DNA from: Pseudomonas shahriarae
Lineage (GTDB): Bacteria > Pseudomonadota > Gammaproteobacteria > Pseudomonadales > Pseudomonadaceae
Length of the DNA stretch: 64,000 bases
Direction of reading: 5' to 3'
NCBI RefSeq assembly: GCF_014268455.2
Contig: NZ_CP077085.1
Span: forward strand, 62,001 to 126,000
The notes under the pieces: generated by a model
Told to the model about the DNA's origin: nothing
Database searches by the model: none
What the model saw: the letters and a program-made list of their open reading frames with translations, nothing else
Made by a program: the position numbers and the translations under genes
In this document: in pieces, positions 17,654 to 26,464 of the stretch
Layout: each line of letters opens with the position of its first letter
Position numbering within the stretch: position 1 is the stretch's first letter

Positions 17654-20600
17654 CGCGTTATGGGCCGCCCGAATGGGCGATGCCATGGACCACACGTCGA
17701 TGATGGCCGATATTCTCGGCGGCGTGCTGGAGGTGGCGGCGAACATCGCGATTACGGCGCTGGCCACCGCTGCAGTAGTCGCCGCCACCGGGATCACGGT
17801 TGTCACGGGCGGGCTGGGGTGCTTCCTCCTCGGCGCGGTCGTGGGCGTGGTCGTGGGGCTTGCGATGAGCAAGAGCGGGGCCGACAAGGGCCTGAGCAAT
17901 TTATGCGAGGGCATCGGCAACGCGCTGTTCCCACCGACGGTGCAGGCCAATATCCTCACCGGTTCCTTCGACACGTTTACCAATAACATCCCCTCGGCCC
18001 GTGCCGCCGGGGCGGTTGTGTCCCATGTGGCACCGGCCGGCACCGAGCTGGAAATGCAGGCGCCGGAAGAAGCGCCTGAAGCCGAAGCCAGTTACCTGGA
18101 CATGGCAGGCGAGTTCTTCTCACAGATGTGGCGCCCCACCGTGGCTACGCCTGCGCCAGGCACAGAGACCAAGCCCGAAGACCTGGTGCTTTGCATGAAG
18201 CACCCACCGATGCCGCCACAGTTCATGGCCGAAGGCTCGGCCAAGGTGACCATCAACGGCCAGCCCGCGGTACGCAGCGGTGACCGCAGCACCTGCGATG
18301 CGAAAGTGGTGTCCTCCGGGCTGATCTCCTCCGACGTCACCATCGGCGGCGGTTCGGTGGTGGTACGCGAAATTCGCAGCGGCAAGACCCCGGGGGTCGG
18401 GCTGGCCGTGACAGTGCTGCTGATGCTCAAGGGGGGCAAGGGCAAGTTCTTCAGCAAATTGCCGTGCATGCTGGTTGGCGGGGCGGTGTCGATGGCCGTC
18501 AGCAGTGCCATGGGTGCTGCGGCCAACGCGGCCATGGGCTCGTCGAACCCGGTACATGCGGCCACCGGGGCCAAGGTGCTCGGCGGCGATGATGATCTGG
18601 ATTTCGTCCTGCCCGGCCTGTTGCCGATTGACTGGCAGCGCGTCTACAACAGCCGCGACGAACGCCAAGGCAGCTTGTTTGGCGCCGGTTGGAGCGTGCC
18701 CTACGAAGTGTGCGTCGACGTGCTGCCCCACCCCGAAGGCGGCGACACCCTGCTCTACACCGACGAACAGGGCCGGCCCATCGACATGGGCACCATCCCA
18801 CTGGGCGGCGCGGTGTTCAGTGCCGGTGAAGGGCTTGCTGTACGGCGCCACCGCGATGGGCCGTTACTGATTGAAAGCGACGATGGTGTGTATCGCCTGT
18901 TCGAAGCCACCCCGGCAAACCCGTCGCGATTGCGCCTGAGCCAACTGGGTGACCGCAACGACAACCGCATCTACCTTGATTATGACGAGGCCGGAAGCCT
19001 GGTGCGGCTGCGCGACACCTTCGACCTGGTGCAGGTCGAACTGATCCGCGACCCGCTCCACGTAACCCGCATCGAGCGCGTGTACCCCGATCAACGCCGA
19101 GAAGTGCTCGTCAGCTATGGTTACGACGCCATCGGCAACCTGGCCGAGGTACGCGATGCCAGCGGCCAGGTGCAACGGCGCTTCGCCTACGACACCAGGC
19201 AGCGCATGGTGGAACACCAGTTGCCCACCGGCTTGCACTGCTTTTACGAGTGGGCCCTGATGGATGGCCAGGAATGGCGGGTGGTCAAGCACTGGACCAA
19301 TGAAGGCGATGCTTACCGGTTTGACTATGACCTGCTGGCCGGCACCACACGCATTACCGACAGCTTGCAGCGTGTCAGCACCCGGCACTGGAACAGCCAG
19401 CACCAGATCACCCGCTACAGTGACAACCTCGGCCAGACCTGGCTGTTCGAATGGAACGACGAGCGTCAATTGCTCAACGCCACCGACCCTCACGGCGGCC
19501 GCTATGAATACAGCTACGACGAGGCCGGCAACCTCATCGGCGAAACCGACCCACTGGGGCGCAGCGACTCGACGTTATGGCTCGAGCACTGGGCCCTGCC
19601 GTTGGTGCAAACCGACGCCGCCGGCAACAGCTGGCGCTACCGCTATGATCAGCGCGGCAACTGCACCGTCGCCATTGACCCGCTGGGCCATGTCACCCGT
19701 TATCGCTATGACGCCCATGGCCAAGTCGTCGAGATCATCGACGCCACGGGCAAAAGCAAAAAACTGCGCTGGAACCCGCTCGGGCAACTGCTCGAGCACA
19801 TCGACTGCTCGGGTTACCCGACACGGTTCAGCTACAACGAACAGGGCTTTTTGCAAGTCATCACCGACGCCCTCGGCGAACGTACCCAATTCCACTATGA
19901 CGCCCAAGGCCGCCTGCTCAGCAGCCAATTACCCGACGGTCGTCGCGAGAAGTACCAGCGAGATATCAGCGGCCAACTGACGGCTTACACCGACCCGGCC
20001 GGCCACACCACACACTATCAACACAACCGTCGCGGCCAGGTGCGCCAACGCACCGACGCCCATGGCCGGCAGGTGCAGTTCGGGTATGACAGCTTTGGTC
20101 GGCTGCAGGCGCTGATCAACGAGAACGGCGAACGTTATCGGTTTGCCTGGGATGATGGGGATCGGTTGACGGAGCAGCAAGATCTCGACGGCAGCGCCAA
20201 GCGCTACAGCTACGACCGCCTGGACAACGTCACCACCATGACCGCCCTGGCGGCACCTTACGGCACAGGCATGGCCGTCGTCCCCGAGACGCCGCCCGCC
20301 CCCATCGTGCATCGACTGGAACGCGATGCGGTTGGCCGATTGATTGCCAAAACCACCGAAGATGGCCGTACCGACTACACCTACGATCCATTGGACCAGC
20401 TTACGGACGTGTCCTTCACCGACCTGCAGGGCAATGCCCAAGCCTTGAGCTTTGCCTATGATGCGGTTGGCCAATTGCTCACCGAACGCAGCTCGGCCGG
20501 CGAACTGCAGCACCACTACGATGAACTCGGCAACCTGATCCAGAGCCAACTGCCGGACGGCCGCTGGCTCAACCGCCTGTACTACGGCAGCGGCCATCTG

Positions 20601-22019
20601 CACCAGATCAACCTCGACGGCCAACTCATCAGTGACTTTGAGCGCGACCGCCTGCACCGCGAAGTCCTGCGCACCCAAGGCCAGATCAGCACCCGCAGCG
20701 AATACGACCGTAGCGGTCGATTGCGCTCACGCCAACGCCGCCTTAACAGCCAGCCATCGTTGATGCCCGCAGCTGCGCAAAAGCAGTTCGAGTACGACCC
20801 CGCCGACAACCTGATCGGCAAACTCGACCATCAACCCGCGGCTCAACATCGCCAGTTGCTGCACTACGACGCCACCGGCCGGATTATCGCAAGCCAAGAC
20901 AGCCTGCACGGCCAGCGCGAAACCTTCGCCTACGACGCCGCCGCCAATCTGCTGGACGGCCCACAGTCCGGGGCCGGGCTGGTGGTGCATAACAAGCTGC
21001 TGACCTATCAGGACAAACGCTACCGCTACGATGCCTTTGGCCGGATGATCGAAAAACGCAGCGGCGCCCGTGGCGTACAATACTTTGCCTACGACGCCGA
21101 AAGCCGGCTGATTGAAGTGCGCAATGAAGGCGGCAGCGTGGTGCGCATGGCCTACGACCCGCTGGGCCGACGCATCGGAAAAACCGAACATGACAGCAAT
21201 GGCTATCCACTGGGCGAAACCCAGTTCATGTGGGACGGTTTACGCCTGTTACAGGAGCAAAAGCACAGCCAGACCAGCCTTTACCTCTATGAAGACGAAG
21301 GCTACCAACCCCTGGCCCGCGTCGATGGCATCGGGGCGCTGCAAAAAATTCGCTATTACCACAACGACCTCAATGGCTTGCCGGAGCAACTGACCGAGGC
21401 TGATGGGCACACCCTGTGGCAGGCGACTTATCGGGTGTGGGGCAATACCGTGGAGGAGGTGCGGGAGCCTTACTTTATTGAAGAGCAGAACCTGAGGTTC
21501 CAGGGGCAGTACCTGGATCGGGAGACGGGGCTGCATTTCAATACGTTCAGGTTTTATGATCCGGATGTGGGGCGGTTTACTACGCCGGATCCGATTGGGT
21601 TGGCGGGAGGTCTAAACACCTATGCCTACTCACCCAACCCATTCATGTGGTCAGACCCCTTGGGCCTGGCAGCCTGCGCCAAGAAAGTGGACGCCCTGCG
21701 TAACGGCCCTCAAAAAACCGTCGTAAAAGTGAAAACTAAAAAAGAAGCGAACGAGTTATTGAAAGAAGCATTTCCAAACAGCCAAAAAGTCAGAGGCATA
21801 GGATCGCAAGACGCCCAAGGTATAAGAAAGAAAAACAAGATGGACCAATTCAAAAAGAGAGATGGAAAAGTACGATACAGAAAAGATTACCCCATTAATA
21901 AAGAAACAGGTCGTGTTTATGGCCACGACGATCCGAAAGGTACAGGCCACGGTGAACTACCGCACGTCAACATTAAGCGCGCCGATGGCACAATGGTCCG
22001 CATTGATATTACAGGTTAG
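17646..22019 (+). CDS. rhs: prePAAR/PAAR-Rhs T6SS effector 2 with a different C-terminal toxin
   Basis: 1457-aa paralogue of the first Rhs effector, aligned without gaps over the whole N-terminus and cage (constant offset of 6148 bp). The first ~330 residues differ at only one position before DWQR(I/V); the YD-repeat cage then diverges by scattered substitutions except for an identical block at 20696-20966. Same prePAAR motif, hydrophobic helices, PAAR and core closure (DPDVGRF...DPIGLAGG...DPLGL). The final 116 residues are unrelated to rhs1: Lys-rich, with YRKDYPINKETGRVYGHDD and GHGELPHVNIKRADG. The histidines suggest a metal-dependent or general-base nuclease-like toxin, but the family is not established. 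No own vgrG or eag gene. Confidence 0.93.
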   Translation: MSDALWAARMGDAMDHTSMMADILGGVLEVAANIAITALATAAVVAATGITVVTGGLGCFLLGAVVGVVVGLAMSKSGADKGLSNLCEGIGNALFPPTVQANILTGSFDTFTNNIPSARAAGAVVSHVAPAGTELEMQAPEEAPEAEASYLDMAGEFFSQMWRPTVATPAPGTETKPEDLVLCMKHPPMPPQFMAEGSAKVTINGQPAVRSGDRSTCDAKVVSSGLISSDVTIGGGSVVVREIRSGKTPGVGLAVTVLLMLKGGKGKFFSKLPCMLVGGAVSMAVSSAMGAAANAAMGSSNPVHAATGAKVLGGDDDLDFVLPGLLPIDWQRVYNSRDERQGSLFGAGWSVPYEVCVDVLPHPEGGDTLLYTDEQGRPIDMGTIPLGGAVFSAGEGLAVRRHRDGPLLIESDDGVYRLFEATPANPSRLRLSQLGDRNDNRIYLDYDEAGSLVRLRDTFDLVQVELIRDPLHVTRIERVYPDQRREVLVSYGYDAIGNLAEVRDASGQVQRRFAYDTRQRMVEHQLPTGLHCFYEWALMDGQEWRVVKHWTNEGDAYRFDYDLLAGTTRITDSLQRVSTRHWNSQHQITRYSDNLGQTWLFEWNDERQLLNATDPHGGRYEYSYDEAGNLIGETDPLGRSDSTLWLEHWALPLVQTDAAGNSWRYRYDQRGNCTVAIDPLGHVTRYRYDAHGQVVEIIDATGKSKKLRWNPLGQLLEHIDCSGYPTRFSYNEQGFLQVITDALGERTQFHYDAQGRLLSSQLPDGRREKYQRDISGQLTAYTDPAGHTTHYQHNRRGQVRQRTDAHGRQVQFGYDSFGRLQALINENGERYRFAWDDGDRLTEQQDLDGSAKRYSYDRLDNVTTMTALAAPYGTGMAVVPETPPAPIVHRLERDAVGRLIAKTTEDGRTDYTYDPLDQLTDVSFTDLQGNAQALSFAYDAVGQLLTERSSAGELQHHYDELGNLIQSQLPDGRWLNRLYYGSGHLHQINLDGQLISDFERDRLHREVLRTQGQISTRSEYDRSGRLRSRQRRLNSQPSLMPAAAQKQFEYDPADNLIGKLDHQPAAQHRQLLHYDATGRIIASQDSLHGQRETFAYDAAANLLDGPQSGAGLVVHNKLLTYQDKRYRYDAFGRMIEKRSGARGVQYFAYDAESRLIEVRNEGGSVVRMAYDPLGRRIGKTEHDSNGYPLGETQFMWDGLRLLQEQKHSQTSLYLYEDEGYQPLARVDGIGALQKIRYYHNDLNGLPEQLTEADGHTLWQATYRVWGNTVEEVREPYFIEEQNLRFQGQYLDRETGLHFNTFRFYDPDVGRFTTPDPIGLAGGLNTYAYSPNPFMWSDPLGLAACAKKVDALRNGPQKTVVKVKTKKEANELLKEAFPNSQKVRGIGSQDAQGIRKKNKMDQFKKRDGKVRYRKDYPINKETGRVYGHDDPKGTGHGELPHVNIKRADGTMVRIDITG

Positions 22020-22022
22020 AGT

Positions 22023-22310
22023 ATGAACAATCTCATAGAGGCACTCAACGCTGGGAAACGCCGAGGCTACGAGGAAAGACGTGAAATAGATGGGGCCTCA
22101 TTTCTATTTCAATACGCCATAAAAAAACAGAACAATCTGTATTACACCTATTTTTTCTCAATAGACGAGTCCCAAATGGAAGTCATTGAAGATGATGAAA
22201 ACGAAGAAATACTGACATTTCCGAGTCTCGATGAAGCATTGAGTCACTTAATCAGCAGAGGTGCCATAGTGGAGAAACTTTCAGCCATCAAAAACACCTT
22301 GCCTTTTTAA
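22023..22310 (+). CDS. Candidate immunity protein for Rhs effector 2
   Basis: 95-aa acidic protein (rich in Glu/Asp, e.g. EVIEDDENEEIL), cytoplasmic, no recognised family. ATG three bases after the rhs2 stop, preceded by an AGGTTAGAG-like site. An acidic partner next to a Lys/Arg-rich toxin tip is typical for neutralisation of a nuclease by an immunity protein, but the assignment is contextual. AT-rich like the toxin tip. Confidence 0.65.
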   Translation: MNNLIEALNAGKRRGYEERREIDGASFLFQYAIKKQNNLYYTYFFSIDESQMEVIEDDENEEILTFPSLDEALSHLISRGAIVEKLSAIKNTLPF

Positions 22311-22433
22311 GAGCAAAGTGGCCAACTGATAGTAAGCGAGCAAACTTACCAAAGGGGAAAACGGGACTATTTTATTTAAAGTCCATTACACTCAAATCCC
22401 CATGATTTCATTCATAGAAATCAACCTTGGCAG

Positions 22434-22709
22434 GTGAAATTTGTGAATATAAAAGAGATTATTGAACTGGACTTTTCTAAAATAGAAGGCGTGGATCAAC
22501 TGTACGTAGCTCTTGCTGAAAAAATCGGGTTCCCTGAGGACTATGGCAAAAATGTCGATACAGTAATTGACTGCTTATTTGGTTTACGCTATCCCGAGGA
22601 TAGGTATGACCATAATAAATTCAGACCTAACAGAAAAATAACAACTCATACAAAAAACGTCACGAACGCTCAAAAACAAACGACAGAATCACTTATTCTT
22701 ATCATTTAA
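22434..22709 (+). pseudogene. Barstar-like immunity gene, apparently frameshifted
   Basis: GTG start at 22434. Residues ~1-58 resemble barstar-family ribonuclease inhibitors: a short beta-strand, then LYVALAEKIGFPEDYGKNVD with the family pattern (F/Y)P-x-(Y/W)YGxNxDxxxDC, here continuing TVIDCLFGLRYPEDR. After DR the frame becomes low-complexity (Asn/Lys/Thr-rich); reading one base further gives R-MTIINSD-LTEK then a stop, which looks like the natural continuation MT-x-I of this barstar type. I therefore infer a one-base insertion near 22605 followed by decay. Expected target: a barnase-type toxin, for which no gene is present here. Confidence 0.6.
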
Positions 22710-22807
22710 TTCGTAAATTACAAATGCCAATTCAAAGAAACTCCCGCATTAACCTTTTTACTCCTTGAGCGCTGCCCCTTAAAATTCTCAATTATTCCGC
22801 CGGGCAC

Positions 22808-22888
22808 AGGAAAAAGCTTAAATATTTATTTAAGATATTTAGAGATAACCTGACAGATCACGATCCTCATTTGATAAAGTGCTGTGAT
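22808..22888 (+). pseudogene. Remnant of a paralogue of the 336-aa island gene
   Basis: In the frame read at 22808-22888 the sequence encodes KYLFKIFRDNLTDHDPHLIK, matching KKECFRNILTDHDLSSIN near the end of the 336-aa product (16483-17493). At DNA level cctgacagatcacgatc is identical (22849-22865 versus 17421-17437). No intact gene is left. It records an earlier copy of that module behind rhs2. Confidence 0.5.
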
Positions 22889-22916
22889 ATTCGTCCCGTC
22901 CAACACGGAAATTTTT

Positions 22917-23231
22917 ATGCCCCTTGACTTTATGGCAGCAGAAAATCAGAAAGACATTAATGAGAACACTCCAGTTTTTTGCTTGAGTGAATCTACCCAT
23001 GGCGCTCTTATGGGCGCATCAGCACCAAGAAAAGATTTCCCAAAGACGCACAAATTTTCTGATTATTACGCCGACACAAGTATTCTATTCGGCGAAATTC
23101 TACCTTTAGTGACTGAAATCGAAAAAGCGACAAAGTTAAAAAACTTAAACTCCAGCGAATTGAAAGATCTAGTCAAGTTCCTTCAAAGTGCTTATAGCAA
23201 AAAACTGAATGTTTTTATTTATTGCGACTAA
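22917..23231 (+). CDS. Small hypothetical protein of the toxin/immunity island
   Basis: 104-aa product if started at ATG 22917 (MPLDFMAAENQKD...); a GTG at 22884 would add 11 residues but would read through the 336-aa-family remnant, so I prefer the ATG. AT-rich, soluble, no signal peptide, no recognised family (features: SESTHGALMGASAPRKDFPK, Lys-rich C-terminus). Because it lies among orphan immunity genes it may be another orphan immunity protein; no function can be assigned. Confidence 0.5.
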   Translation: MPLDFMAAENQKDINENTPVFCLSESTHGALMGASAPRKDFPKTHKFSDYYADTSILFGEILPLVTEIEKATKLKNLNSSELKDLVKFLQSAYSKKLNVFIYCD

Positions 23232-23239
23232 CCCAATTC

Positions 23240-23811
23240 ATGACGGATCTGACAGCACCTAAGCCCGGCGATTTATTTTACTTTCCGGCCGTCAATGCAA
23301 ACGATGAACCGGGCTTCGTGATCGCACGCTACATTGAGCTCATACCACCAGCGCTCGGCCATTTGATCGAGGTGTTCGCCCATTTTTGTACAAAGATCCC
23401 TGCCTCTATCGAGGATAGTAGACACGTCGCGCCGATTATTCAGGCCGATATTCTGCAGCCTGCGCTCGTCGGGCATTCCAAGCTGGAAGATACTTTTCAG
23501 TGATCCGGGGTATAAAAAACCCAACTCCCATTACGACAAAATCCAATTTGCCTTTATAAAGGCGAATCTGGATGGGTGGTACCAGCCATCCAGCGACCGC
23601 AGAACAACTTTCGGGGATAGAGCATTCCCCCTGTTGGCGAAGGGACCATGTTGTTTTTCGCGTAATTACTCATCTACGAGAAGCCATCGGGGAAAACGAA
23701 TGCATGGGGCACTTTGATTTACCGGAAGACTTGCGAGCTGATAGAAACATTGGACTTGAACGTGTAAACAAGGCAGCGTACAGCATGCAGTTGCTGTTCA
23801 AGAGCAAATAA
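23240..23811 (+). pseudogene. Immunity-like gene (Imm26-like start) broken by at least two frameshifts
   Basis: Three consecutive open pieces in different frames read as one ~190-aa protein. Piece 1 (ATG 23240 to ~23500) starts MTDLTAPKPGDLFYFP, recalling the PGDxFxxP start of Imm26-type immunity proteins. Piece 2 (~23497-23630, another frame) gives FSDPGYKKPNSHYDKIQF and ANLDGWYQPSSDRRTTFGD. Piece 3 (~23640-23811) gives RVITHLREAIGENECMGHF and RADRNIGLERVNKAAYSM. Each piece looks protein-like and ends where the next takes over, so I infer one decayed gene with frameshifts near 23500 and 23630. The Imm26 link is tentative. Confidence 0.55.
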
Positions 23812-23847
23812 AAATGGGCACCCAACCCAGTCGGCGTGCCCATTTTT
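23811..23847. terminator. Bidirectional hairpin terminator between the island and hupA
   Basis: 11-bp stem AAAATGGGCAC / GTGCCCATTTT (23811-23821 and 23836-23846) with a 14-base loop; the A-run on the left and T-run on the right let it act on both strands. It closes the toxin island on the plus strand and hupA on the minus strand. Confidence 0.8.
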
Positions 23848-23883
23848 CATACCTCCCCGCCTCCCTTCGAGACGGTGCCGTGC

Positions 23884-24159
23884 TTACGGGTTGACGCTGT
23901 CTTTAAGCGACTTGCCCGGTTTGAACGCTACGGTGTTGCTCGCCTTGATTTTCACCGGCTCGCCGGTTTGCGGGTTTTTGCCGGTGCGGGCGCCGCGGTG
24001 GCGCTGCAGGAAGGTGCCGAAACCAACCAGGGTGACGCTGTCCTTGCGGTGCAAGGCGCCAGTGATTTCTTCAAGAACGGCGTTGAGGACGCGGTTGGCC
24101 TGTTCTTTGGTCAGGTCTGCTTTTTCTGCAATGGCGGCTGCGAGTTCTGGTTTACGCAT
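23884..24159 (-). CDS. hupA: Nucleoid protein HU (alpha-type)
   Basis: 91-aa DNA-bending histone-like protein that dimerises on DNA and organises the nucleoid. The sequence MRKPELAAAIAEKADLTKEQ, GFGTFLQRHRGARTGKNPQTG (DNA-binding arm) and FKPGKSLKD is typical; it matches the HupA-type paralogue of pseudomonads rather than HupB or HupN, as far as I remember those sequences. It lies 190 bp downstream of the rubredoxin reductase gene on the same strand, probably with its own promoter, and ends just before a strong bidirectional terminator. Confidence 0.96.
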   Translation of the reverse strand: MRKPELAAAIAEKADLTKEQANRVLNAVLEEITGALHRKDSVTLVGFGTFLQRHRGARTGKNPQTGEPVKIKASNTVAFKPGKSLKDSVNP

Positions 24160-24349
24160 AGGTGAAGCCTCTTTGACGGTTTTTTGTTGTTATGTCCGTG
24201 CTGCTCTCTGCTGGAGCAGCGCCAAGGCGCCGCAGGCTCTACTCTGCGGCAGACGGGAGTGAGAATGGCATGCCATTGGTGCCTGCGCCAGTCTCGCGGC
24301 GACCTTTCTAGGGGGAAAAAGGTGCTTATTCCGACAGAACGACCAGCAT

Positions 24350-25498
24350 TTACGCCAGCAGAGGCGGAAGTTCCTTATTTAGGGCCAGTTTTTCCATGAC
24401 CGCAGTGCCCGTCAGCGCGTAACCCAGCAGGCGCCCGCTGGCATCGCGGCACAAGGCCTTGATGTCACCGCCCTGCCCCTCGACGCTCCACACGCCTTCA
24501 AGGCCCCGTGGTGGCGGCGAGACTACCAGTGGGCACGCCGGGGTTTTCACCGTGACGGGCATCGGCCCGTAGTTGACCGCCGTGGCGTTGCCCGCCAGGG
24601 TCTGGGCCAGGGCGCGGGCGCAGCTCATCAGGGGCATGACGTACAGCAGGTTCAGGCCATCGACCTCGGCGCAGTCGCCCAGGGCGTAGATATTGGCGTG
24701 GGAGGTCTTGAGGTGGCGGTCAACCATGATTCCACGGTTGATTTGCAGGCCGGCCGCAGCCGCCAGGTCCACCCGTGGGCGCAAGCCAATGGCGGAGACC
24801 ACCAGGTCGCACTCGATCACCGTGCCATCGGACAGATGGGCTTCCAGGCCGTCCACCGTGCGTTGCAGGCGGTTGAGCACCGGCCCCAGGTGGAAGCGTG
24901 CGCCCAGGCCTTCCAGCCCGGCCTGTACTGCTGCGGCCGCGGCCGGGTGCAGCAGGGTCGGCATGACTTGCTCGCACGGAGCCACCAGGTCGATGGTGTA
25001 GCCGCCCAGGATCAAGTCGTTGGCAAACTCACAGCCGATCAGGCCCGCGCCCAACAGCAGCACACGGCGCTTGCCGGCAGCGGCGTGGCGAAAGCGCGCG
25101 TAGTCTTCCAGGTCGTTGATCGGGAAAATCAGATCAGCGGCATCGCCCTCGACCGGTACCTGTACCGTCTGGGCGCCCCAGGCCAGGATCAGGTCGCGGT
25201 AGACCACCGCCTCCTCGCCGATCCACAGGCGCTTGTGGCCAGGGTCGATGCCGCTGATGCGGGTATGGGTGCGCACTTCGGCCTTGAGTTGCTCGGCCAT
25301 CGCGCCAGGGGTCGCCATGCTCAGGCCATCGGCGTCCTTGTTTTTGCCAAAGCCGGTGGAGAGCATGGGTTTGGAGTAGGAACGCCCGTCATCCGCGGTG
25401 ATCAGCAACAACGGAGTTTCGCTGTCGAGTTTACGAAACTCCCGAGCCAGGTTGTAACCGGCCAAGCCCGTACCGATGATCACGACAGGTGCGCTCAT
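24350..25498 (-). CDS. rubB: Rubredoxin-NAD(+) reductase (RubB/AlkT type)
   Basis: 382-aa FAD flavoprotein passing electrons from NADH to rubredoxin, used by alkane hydroxylases and in oxidative-stress defence. FAD-binding GTGLAGYN at residues ~8-15, NAD-binding [10 protein letters not shown] around 150, and [11 protein letters not shown] around 280 that contacts FAD. The rubredoxin gene lies 38 bp upstream on the same strand, so the two form an operon. Length is normal for the family. Symbol by the Pseudomonas rubA-rubB convention. Confidence 0.93.
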   Translation of the reverse strand: MSAPVVIIGTGLAGYNLAREFRKLDSETPLLLITADDGRSYSKPMLSTGFGKNKDADGLSMATPGAMAEQLKAEVRTHTRISGIDPGHKRLWIGEEAVVYRDLILAWGAQTVQVPVEGDAADLIFPINDLEDYARFRHAAAGKRRVLLLGAGLIGCEFANDLILGGYTIDLVAPCEQVMPTLLHPAAAAAVQAGLEGLGARFHLGPVLNRLQRTVDGLEAHLSDGTVIECDLVVSAIGLRPRVDLAAAAGLQINRGIMVDRHLKTSHANIYALGDCAEVDGLNLLYVMPLMSCARALAQTLAGNATAVNYGPMPVTVKTPACPLVVSPPPRGLEGVWSVEGQGGDIKALCRDASGRLLGYALTGTAVMEKLALNKELPPLLA

Positions 25499-25536
25499 TC
25501 CATTCTCCTTGTAGTACGTTTCTTAAATTCAGCGAA

Positions 25537-25704
25537 TCAACCGATTTCGATCATTTCGAAATCCATTTTGCCGACGCCGCAGTCCGGGCACAGCCAGTCT
25601 TCCGGGACGTCCTGCCACAGGGTGCCGGGGGCGATCCCGTCATCCGGCCATCCGTCCGCTTCGTTGTAGATCAGGCCACAGACTACACATTGCCACTTCT
25701 TCAT
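25537..25704 (-). CDS. rubA: Rubredoxin
   Basis: 55-aa rubredoxin, a one-iron electron carrier. The reverse-strand frame starts [20 protein letters not shown] and ends with [14 protein letters not shown]; the two CxxC(G) pairs (CVVCG and CPDCG) bind the Fe(Cys)4 centre. Short but with all hallmark residues. Forms an operon with the reductase gene 38 bp downstream and is divergent from ubiC; the 196-bp gap between them (25705-25900) must hold both promoters. Confidence 0.97.
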   Translation of the reverse strand: MKKWQCVVCGLIYNEADGWPDDGIAPGTLWQDVPEDWLCPDCGVGKMDFEMIEIG

Positions 25705-25900
25705 TACTTACTTCCTCAGGGTCCAGGCGTACTGGCCGACAGTCGATAGATCCAGCATTGCTGTGCGGCTCAGGGCGTTTTGTACTGATCGGGGCGCCCA
25801 GATGCAAGCACGTTCGACCCAATGTCCTGGCGCAACCCGGCAAAAATCCGGGTGAGCATGGTAAGCTCGGCGCCTCATTAACTGCCAATAATGACTCCCC

Positions 25901-26464
25901 GTGCCGCATTCGATTGCCGTTCCCGATGCTTGCCAATGGCTGAACCAGAGCCTTCTGCACCCCCTGCCCACGCCTCCTGCCCTCGACTGGCTGTTCGATG
26001 AGGGCTCGCTGACCCGCCGCCTGACGCACCTGTCCAACGACGGCTTCAGTGTCACGCCATTGTACGAAGGCTGGCAGCCCCTGCGAGACGACGAATGCGC
26101 CGCCCTCGACCTAGCCGCCGCCAGTATTGGCTGGGTGCGCGAGGTGTATTTGCGCGGTCACGGCCAGGCCTGGGTCTTCGCCCGCAGCGTTGCAGCGCGC
26201 AGTGCCTTGCAGGGCGATGGCTTGCATATGGATGAGTTGGGCAGTCGCTCCCTGGGTGAGCTGCTGTTCTGTGACCGGGCCTTCAGCCGCCAGGCCATCG
26301 AAGTCTGCCATTACCCACGCGCCTGGCTGCCGAAGGCAGATCAGGCCAGTGGCTTATGGGCGCGGCGCTCGCGTTTTGATCGCGGGGCGTTGAGCGTGTT
26401 GGTGGCGGAAGTGTTCCTGCCGAGCCTGTGGCAAGCGGTGCAGCAATCTGCGGAGAATGGCTGA
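25901..26464 (+). CDS. ubiC: Chorismate lyase UbiC
   Basis: 187-aa chorismate pyruvate-lyase giving 4-hydroxybenzoate and pyruvate, the first committed step of ubiquinone synthesis. GTG start at 25901 ([16 protein letters not shown]). Family features: [11 protein letters not shown] near the N-terminus, [19 protein letters not shown] in the middle (active-site Arg) and the LGELLF segment with a conserved Glu. Overlaps ubiA by one base, so the two steps are co-translated. Confidence 0.95.
   Translation: MPHSIAVPDACQWLNQSLLHPLPTPPALDWLFDEGSLTRRLTHLSNDGFSVTPLYEGWQPLRDDECAALDLAAASIGWVREVYLRGHGQAWVFARSVAARSALQGDGLHMDELGSRSLGELLFCDRAFSRQAIEVCHYPRAWLPKADQASGLWARRSRFDRGALSVLVAEVFLPSLWQAVQQSAENG

Noticed and set aside
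11498..22019. The direct rhs duplication as a transposon or insertion-sequence product
   Set aside because: No transposase, terminal inverted repeats or target-site duplication is visible; homology starts exactly at the start codon, which fits recombination between rhs genes better.
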